Shown here: piece by piece, positions 59,066 to 64,000 of the stretch | How the letters are laid out: each line of letters begins with the position of its first letter | How positions within the stretch are numbered: position 1 is the stretch's first letter | From: Phytopythium helicoides | Lineage: Eukaryota; Oomycota; Peronosporomycetes; Pythiales; Pythiaceae | Length of the DNA: 64,000 nt | Assembly (NCBI GenBank): GCA_024867545.1 | Contig: JANFNE010000008.1 | Coordinates: forward strand, 1,076,501-1,140,500 | Direction: 5' to 3' | Notes under the pieces: generated by a model | The model's database searches: none | What the model was told of the DNA's origin: nothing | The model's input: the letters and a program-made list of their open reading frames with translations, nothing else | Program-made: the position numbers and the translations under genes

Positions 59066-59778
59066 AAAGAGAATAGCGAAGATACGCGAGTCTTTTTTTG
59101 AAAGAGTCCGCAAGCGTGAGGTCCAGGATCTGCATGGATTCATTTGTCCTGTTTCGCTTTCGATACTGCTTTTACATCCATCCACTGCGTTGCTGAGTCG
59201 AGCGATGGCAGATTGAGCATCCGCAAGTTGGGAAACCTGGATGGTGGCAGCCTTGCTAGAGCTTGAGAAAGTCGCTGCTGGCTTGTGCAATTGTGTGCAA
59301 AGGCAAGCGGACAAAGCTAGTCGAGACAGTTCACTGTCAATTCAACTTGCCGACCTTTCTCTGTCGAACTTGAACTACAGCGTCGACTGTCTGCGCATAG
59401 ACGGGTCACTTCAGAACCCTCTGAGACCGAATAATGAGTTACAGTAATGCAAAAATGTCATAATACATTGTAAGGATTCACTGTACAGTACGCGTGTTGC
59501 CACCCACTCTCTAGTCAAGAGAGGTTGAACTGACACGGGTTTGGCGCACGGATGACGTTTTCCTTCAGCCGCTTGCTAGTCCAACGGCTAGCTTGCGTGT
59601 GTCTGATCTGGCACTTCGCGACGATTGCTTGGGAAACGTTTGCCCAAGCAGCAGCACCCCCGGTGATGAGTGATGCAAAGTGGATTGAGCTCCTTGCCAT
59701 GCGTCAGGTGCCATGGGAAGCAAACTGATTGTGAAGATGCATTCGACAGTAAATAATATCAATGACTCTCTGTCTCCT
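59066..59778. other. Intergenic (unit 2), no gene seen
   Basis: Copy of 54275-54986 with one inserted base near 59169 and a few substitutions. No gene supported. Confidence 0.45.
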
Positions 59779-61251
59779 TCACGTCATCAAGTCATGATAC
59801 TGCGGCTCCTTCTGCTGCTCGCAGCTCGGATTACTCGACTCGGACGCCGTGAAGACCACACGCAGTGCAGGGCTGATCAGCAGCATCTCTGTGCGGAGGC
59901 AAACACTTAGCGTGTCAGGTGCGTTGCGAATGGCATCGGCGTGCGATTTGTAGTCAGTCCGGCCAACCCATCGGATCTCGTAAAACCTGTTGCCCGTCAC
60001 CGGATCCTCAATCGACAGGAACTCTGTGATGAGTCCGAGGTCGGCCCACTCGAGCACCTCGCCTTCCTCCAGTCCCGAGGGACGAGGGCCAGATCCTGGA
60101 TGGTACGACGAGTATTTTGGCGACGACGATGAACATGACCAATCGCGGTTGAGGCTGTGAGTTCCCAAGACATAACCCGTGGCTTGAAGAGGTGGTCCAT
60201 TCCCGTTCGGAATCTCGCGGTTCACCTGCGTCAGGAATCGCATAAACAGCGAGCGAAACATGGTGCGGCGGTCGGGAGCTCGCACATCTCGTCCAAGGAT
60301 GTACGCGTTGGCGTTGGCTACTTGTAACACCTCCAAACGCGTCACGTCCCGCTTGATACGACGGAAATTGTCGACCTGCATGTCGTTCGACCACATCTTG
60401 TGCACGACGTCGCCCAGGTCCAGTTCCGTGAACCGCTTCGTGAACATGTACTCCATAAAGGTGCCGCGCACACGCTGCATGACGTCCCACCCAAACACGT
60501 CCCGGCGGTTCGTGCGCGGGTCATTTGCGGCCGCCGCTGCCAACAACGACCCCTGTATCTCTTGAGTCACGAGTGCGTTGTCGACAATCACACGCGAGAC
60601 CTCGGCGTCCGAGAGCGGCGAGAAGCTGTACAGCTCGGCCGCGAGCTGGGGGTCGAACACGTTCAAGTTGAGCGCCATGGCCGCGGACACGGTGCCCGGC
60701 CTCTGGCGAGTCGATTGAGCTGCCGCCATGAGGGGTTCAAAGCGGCGCATGCCCTCGTTGAAGTCGCAGTAGGCTTCGGCCATCGTCTCGACAATGTGGT
60801 GCAGGTGCTGCTTCCAGCCCGTGTGCTGCTGCAGCGAGGACTTGAGGAAGAGGTTCTCCGCGCCGAGGCGGTTGGCGAGCGCCAGCGCGGCCGCGTACTG
60901 CCGCTGCCTCTCGGTCTGCGCCTTGTCGGCCTCGCCGCCCTGAGCCGCCGCCGCGATCGCGGGCGCCGCGCGCACGCACAGCTCTGCGTACTGCTTCTCT
61001 AGCGCGGCCACCGTGGCCTTCATGCCGGCCAGCTCGTCGCGCTGGCGCTGACGCGCGCGCCGCATGCACTCCCTGTTTTTCCTGCGGCGGATCTCGAGCG
61101 CGCCGGCGTTCGGCAGCATCTTGGCGTCGATCTGCAGCGGGGACGCGGCGTCGACGAGTGAGGAGGACGGAGACGCAGAGGGCGACGCCCACGAGGCCGC
61201 AGTGGCCGCCAGGCGCTCGGCCTCGAGCCACAGCTCGTCCAGCGCCGACAT
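59779..61251 (-). CDS. bZIP transcription factor (bZIP-8, copy 3 of triplet)
   Basis: 490-aa bZIP beginning MSALDELWLEAERLAATAAS at ATG 61251; the frame continues to ATG 61422, but that 57-codon extension has no counterpart in bZIP-6/7. Basic region and zipper are identical to its paralogues. About 700 bp (60546-61245) are base-for-base identical to bZIP-6/7, while 60188-60545 contains scattered differences and the upstream sequence beyond the ATG is unrelated to theirs. The C-terminal domain equals that of bZIP-7. It is divergent from bZIP-9 with 538 bp between starts holding a TCTACGGTA match and a GCCAATCA element. Confidence 0.87.
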   Translation of the reverse strand: MSALDELWLEAERLAATAASWASPSASPSSSLVDAASPLQIDAKMLPNAGALEIRRRKNRECMRRARQRQRDELAGMKATVAALEKQYAELCVRAAPAIAAAAQGGEADKAQTERQRQYAAALALANRLGAENLFLKSSLQQHTGWKQHLHHIVETMAEAYCDFNEGMRRFEPLMAAAQSTRQRPGTVSAAMALNLNVFDPQLAAELYSFSPLSDAEVSRVIVDNALVTQEIQGSLLAAAAANDPRTNRRDVFGWDVMQRVRGTFMEYMFTKRFTELDLGDVVHKMWSNDMQVDNFRRIKRDVTRLEVLQVANANAYILGRDVRAPDRRTMFRSLFMRFLTQVNREIPNGNGPPLQATGYVLGTHSLNRDWSCSSSSPKYSSYHPGSGPRPSGLEEGEVLEWADLGLITEFLSIEDPVTGNRFYEIRWVGRTDYKSHADAIRNAPDTLSVCLRTEMLLISPALRVVFTASESSNPSCEQQKEPQYHDLMT

Positions 61252-61332
61252 GAGCAGCGCGCGAGGGAGAGAAGGGTCGGCGATGAGGTGAAGTGGCGGC
61301 TTTTTTCGGAGCACCGGTACGGTAACGGAAAA

Positions 61333-61353
61333 TCTACGGTACAAACAGCCGAG
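61333..61353. promoter_or_regulatory. TCTACGGTA-type element between bZIP-8 and bZIP-9
   Basis: Shares AATCTACGGTA plus AAACAGCCG (one mismatched base between them) with 8311-8333 upstream of START/FYVE-like copy 2. A second partial TACGGTAACGG lies at ~61319. Located 82-102 bp upstream of bZIP-8. Confidence 0.35.
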
Positions 61354-61522
61354 GACACCGAAGTGAGCGTCTTTCACGTCAACATGAGCCCGACATAAGC
61401 AAGGTGAAGTTGTGGACCACATTGTAGGTGCTAGTGACTTGGGTTGACTATCGCTTGCAAATCCTACCGATGAAATCCCGTCGTATCAGCGCCAAGGAGG
61501 AGTTCAGTTAATTCGCGCACGA

Positions 61523-61530
61523 GCCAATCA
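61523..61530 (+). promoter_or_regulatory. GCCAATCA CCAAT-box-like element
   Basis: GCCAATCA followed by GACGCG, closely matching GCCAATCACAGACGCG upstream of bZIP-3 (11456). It lies 272 bp upstream of bZIP-8 and 267 bp upstream of bZIP-9. Confidence 0.35.
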
Positions 61531-61749
61531 GACGCGATGGAACAGGTAGTACCGTGGACACACAATTGCAATCTATAATCTCTTTCGTCAAACAACATCA
61601 GACAGGCAAACGTTCGATAAAAGGTCCATTCCGAGCCACTGTTGTCCCGCCGACACATCAACTGCACCGCCGCTATCAGCTCTCGCAGGGGTTCGAAAAG
61701 CGCGGCGCATCAAGTGTCTACCGGCCGCGCCACCTCCCCCGCGGCCCCC

Positions 61750-61884
61750 ATGGCGTTCGACACACTCGCGCTCTTCCCGTCGCTGCGCCATGTCGTCGCC
61801 CTCTTCCTCGCCTTCCAGCGCCGCCTCCTCCACGCCTCGCGACCTGTGGCCGCCAGTGGGCTCGCCGCCCTCCTCCGGCGCTAA
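61750..61884 (+). other. Upstream ORF overlapping the bZIP-9 start
   Basis: A 44-codon ORF starting at ATG 61750 (context ccccATGG, stronger than the main start) in a different frame runs across ATG 61790 and stops at 61884. If it lies in the transcript it would limit bZIP-9 translation. Confidence 0.45.
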
Positions 61885-63412
61885 AGTGCAGCCGCTTGGC
61901 GCCTCCACGGGCTTCGCATCGGCGCTGCAGTCGATGTGGGAGCAGGCGGACGTGGCGCCGCCCGCTTCTTCGTCGGCCTCCGCTCCGTCTGCCGCCCCCA
62001 CGGCCTTCACGTGGGCCGACCCCACGTCCAAGCTGCTCGAGGTCGACGCCAAGCAGCTGCCAAACGCAGACGCCATGGAGGTCCGACGCATGAAGAACAG
62101 AGAGTGCATGCGCCGCGCAAGACTCAAGCAGCGGGAGGAGCTCAAGCGCATGAAGGCCATGGTCGCAGCGCTCGAGAAGCAGTACGCAGAGCTGTCCCTC
62201 CGAGCGAGAGCGGCCGAGGCCAACAAGGCGGCGGCCGCGTCTCCGTCGTCGCCCTCCTCCCCTTCCTCCGGGCCGGGTCAACACGACCAAAACAGCAGCC
62301 AAATCGTCTCGCGCACCGAGAAACTGTACGGGAAGGCTGTAGAGGTAGCCAAGCGCCTCGGCGCGGAGAACCTGTACCTGCGCGCGGCCATCCAGGAAAA
62401 GTCGCAGTGGACGCTGCAGATGCAGCGCATCCTCGAGTCCGAGCCCGAGTTCTCGATCGCCAGCCAGATGAACCTCAGCCTGCCGTTGGGAGCCCCTAAA
62501 AAGATGCCGGCGCGTATGGCGTCGCTCCCACTGAGTATCCTGGATCCCGACGAGGCGCGCTCCGTTTACGGCTTCGTACCGCTCTCAGACACGGAGATCA
62601 CCGAACTCGTCCTTGAAAACGGACAGCAAATGCAGTCGGTGCGCTCGATGCTAGAAATGGGTGTTCGCTTTGGCGATGTAGACGTTTTGACACAGGAAAT
62701 GGTCGGCTGGAGCGTGCAACAGCGCGTGACGGAGAGCACGATGGAGTTCGTCTTCACCAAGCGCTTCTCGGGGCTCAACATTGGCGCCATCATGCGCAAG
62801 ACGTGGGCGAACGACGTAGACCTTGAAAAGTTCCGCCAGATCAAGTACGACCTCAAGCGGCTCGACGTGCTGCAGGAGGCCAACCCGCACGCGTACGTCC
62901 TAGGACACGACGTGCAAGCGCCCGACAAGACCAACGTCTTCCGGTCCGTGTTCCTGCGGTACTTGATCGAGACGAACCAGACGCTGCCCAAGCCCAGCTC
63001 CCCAAAGATCGTGGGCAGCCCCGACAGCAACAGCGACAGCGACTCGGACCGAGATACTGCGCCGCTCAAGGCCACGGGGTACTTGCTGGGCACGCAGAGC
63101 ACCAACCGCGACTGGTCTCAACCGGCCAAAGTGCCGAGCTCCTTGGTGGAGCTGCCGGGCTTCGAGTCCGCAGGCATCGACGTGCAAGAGAAGCTCGTGT
63201 GGGCCGACCTAGCGCTGTCCGTAGAGCTCGTCGACATGGAGGACCCGTCGACCGGCGAGACGTGGCAGCAGGCGCGCTGGACCGGGCGCACCGACTACAA
63301 GTCGCACGCCGAGGCGCTGCGCAACGCGGCCGACATGCTCACGAGCTGTCTGCGCTGGGAGCTGCACATGATCCAGCCCGCCATGAACATCGTGTCGCTG
63401 CAGCTTGGCTGA
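61790..63412 (+). CDS. bZIP transcription factor (bZIP-9)
   Basis: 540-aa bZIP. Ser/Pro-rich N-terminus, then VDAKQLPNADAMEVRRMKNR (84-103 region) with basic region RRMKNRECMRRARLKQREE and Asn103, zipper to ~140, a Ser-rich insert, and KRLGAENLYLRAAIQ. The C-terminal domain contains GWSVQQRVTESTMEFVFTKR, AYVLGHDVQAPDKTNVFRSV, GYLLGTQSTNRDW, WADLALSVEL and RWTGRTDYKSH, closest to the bZIP-6/7/8 group. It is therefore a more diverged member of that cluster on the opposite strand. ATG 61790 follows gcgcc. Intronless. Confidence 0.88.
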   Translation: MSSPSSSPSSAASSTPRDLWPPVGSPPSSGAKVQPLGASTGFASALQSMWEQADVAPPASSSASAPSAAPTAFTWADPTSKLLEVDAKQLPNADAMEVRRMKNRECMRRARLKQREELKRMKAMVAALEKQYAELSLRARAAEANKAAAASPSSPSSPSSGPGQHDQNSSQIVSRTEKLYGKAVEVAKRLGAENLYLRAAIQEKSQWTLQMQRILESEPEFSIASQMNLSLPLGAPKKMPARMASLPLSILDPDEARSVYGFVPLSDTEITELVLENGQQMQSVRSMLEMGVRFGDVDVLTQEMVGWSVQQRVTESTMEFVFTKRFSGLNIGAIMRKTWANDVDLEKFRQIKYDLKRLDVLQEANPHAYVLGHDVQAPDKTNVFRSVFLRYLIETNQTLPKPSSPKIVGSPDSNSDSDSDRDTAPLKATGYLLGTQSTNRDWSQPAKVPSSLVELPGFESAGIDVQEKLVWADLALSVELVDMEDPSTGETWQQARWTGRTDYKSHAEALRNAADMLTSCLRWELHMIQPAMNIVSLQLG

Positions 63413-63801
63413 GCTGCATCTGCTCCGCGCGAGGCCCCCTAAGTTATGCAATGTACGTACGCTCGCTTCCCTCCGGCGCGGTCTCTTGGCTTGTGTCATG
63501 CTTCGGCGCGTGAGTGCAGTAGGCGCAAGGTGACGGTGCACAATCACCCGCAGTCCATCAACAATTCCCGCACCTTCGCGCAACCTCCCTCCACCCCCCC
63601 CACCTTCGCGCAACCTCCGCGCCAAGAGGTCGTCCCATCGACCGGACGGATTCTCGTGGTGGTGCGTACGTCGCCTCGACCTGCGCTGTGCTCTCCGCTC
63701 GCCGCTGGCTGTGTCCATAACGGCCGCCGGCTGCTGGCTGAGGACTCGCTGGCCGGTTCCGCCAGCTCGCGCCGCGCCCGCCACCGCTTTCGCGGCTCAA
63801 A
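63413..63801. other. Intergenic, no gene seen
   Basis: 389 bp between the bZIP-9 stop and the next start. It contains two copies of CACCTTCGCGCAACCTCC (63572 and 63600 regions), a small direct repeat, in the presumed promoter. Confidence 0.45.
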
Positions 63802-64000
63802 ATGACCGCTCCGGCCCCCAGGAGCGACGGCGAGCGCGCGGTGTCGCCGCTGCGCCAGCCGATGGCCAAGCCGCGCGCCAAGGGCGAGCGCGACGCGCTG
63901 CTGCCGAGCGAGCGCAGTCGCGACCTGGAGCTGCAGCAGCCGTCGGCGATCAGTGAGCACGCGCCGGGAGCCGCGGCGCAGGAGCTCTCCACGCTGCTCG
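63802..64000 (+). CDS. Start of an unidentified gene, runs off the window
   Basis: ATG 63802 (context caaaATGA) opens a frame of 66 codons to the window edge with no stop. It encodes a charged, Pro/Ala-rich N-terminus (MTAPAPRSDGERAVSPLRQP...). No domain yet visible. A hydrophilic leader like this often precedes a membrane or kinase domain, but nothing in the window decides it. Confidence 0.5.
   Translation, partial: MTAPAPRSDGERAVSPLRQPMAKPRAKGERDALLPSERSRDLELQQPSAISEHAPGAAAQELSTLL

Larger units (their letters stand above)
55400..60191. repeat. 4.79-kb tandem duplication, unit 2
   Basis: Second unit of the tandem duplication, 4792 bp, including bZIP-7 5' part, GPI-anchored protein copy B, the second DOT1-like relic and the bZIP-8 3' end. 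Confidence 0.93.

Noticed and set aside
59042..59314. 90-aa minus-strand ORF with coiled-coil-like composition
   Set aside because: Its frame is broken in the near-identical unit 1 copy by a 1-bp indel near 54378, so it is not conserved even between duplicates.
50609..60191. CRISPR-like or transposon array from the strong direct repeats
   Set aside because: There are two long units of 4.79 kb with genes, no spacer periodicity, no terminal repeats or transposase; tandem duplication explains them.
61252..61422. 57-codon N-terminal extension of bZIP-8 from ATG 61422
   Set aside because: bZIP-6 and bZIP-7 start at the equivalent of 61251, and the extension lies in unrelated promoter sequence. 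Kept only as an alternative start.

Overview
This window looks like nuclear DNA of an oomycete (Peronosporomycetes), probably a Pythium- or Phytophthora-like species, although the exact lineage cannot be fixed from sequence alone. The evidence is eukaryotic gene structure with compact coding regions and small introns (62-74 bp, GT..AG). The gene content fits too: expanded bZIP factors with an oomycete-type basic region, START-like/FYVE-like proteins, a Crinkler-type (CRN) effector-like protein, and divergently transcribed neighbours. I saw no rRNA, tRNA, CRISPR array or prokaryotic operon.

Layout. 1-2.6 kb: two divergent bZIP genes, the left one cut by the window edge. 2.7-14.5 kb: a DUF347-type membrane protein, three START-like/FYVE-like genes, a TMEM19/DUF92 membrane protein rebuilt from three exons, and a third bZIP. 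14.5-17.8 kb: gene-poor. 17.8-21.5 kb: a tandem pair of APC-superfamily (polyamine/amino-acid type) permeases. 22.2-23.5 kb: a broken ankyrin-repeat gene. 25.3-30.7 kb: a PX-RING protein, a DOT1-like methyltransferase, a PDCD5 homologue and a divergent UVSSA homologue. 30.8-31.1 kb: a DOT1-like relic. 31.2-35.7 kb: two large bZIP genes.

35.9-44.7 kb: a duplicated segment. An intact four-RGS-domain gene (41.8-44.7 kb) has a decayed copy of its 3' half (36.4-38.0 kb) in the same orientation. The 3.2 kb between the copies holds a Crinkler-type NTPase/nuclease gene and an AT-rich patch with two small ORFs of giant-virus-like flavour. 45.1-48.7 kb: an importin-5/Kap121-type karyopherin, followed by a 5'-truncated UVSSA copy.

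50.2-61.3 kb: three bZIP paralogues separated by two almost identical 4.79-kb units, each carrying a GPI-anchored cysteine-rich secreted protein and a DOT1-like relic. The middle bZIP is a recombinant of the outer two, and the crossover can be placed within about 65 bp. 61.8-63.4 kb: a ninth bZIP, divergent from the eighth. 63.8 kb to the end: the start of an unidentified gene.

Taken together this is regulatory, signalling and housekeeping gene space that has been reshaped by recent segmental duplication, unequal crossing-over, gene conversion and pseudogene formation. Coding starts were placed on ATG codons; several long open frames extend upstream only through non-ATG codons or probable 5' UTR.
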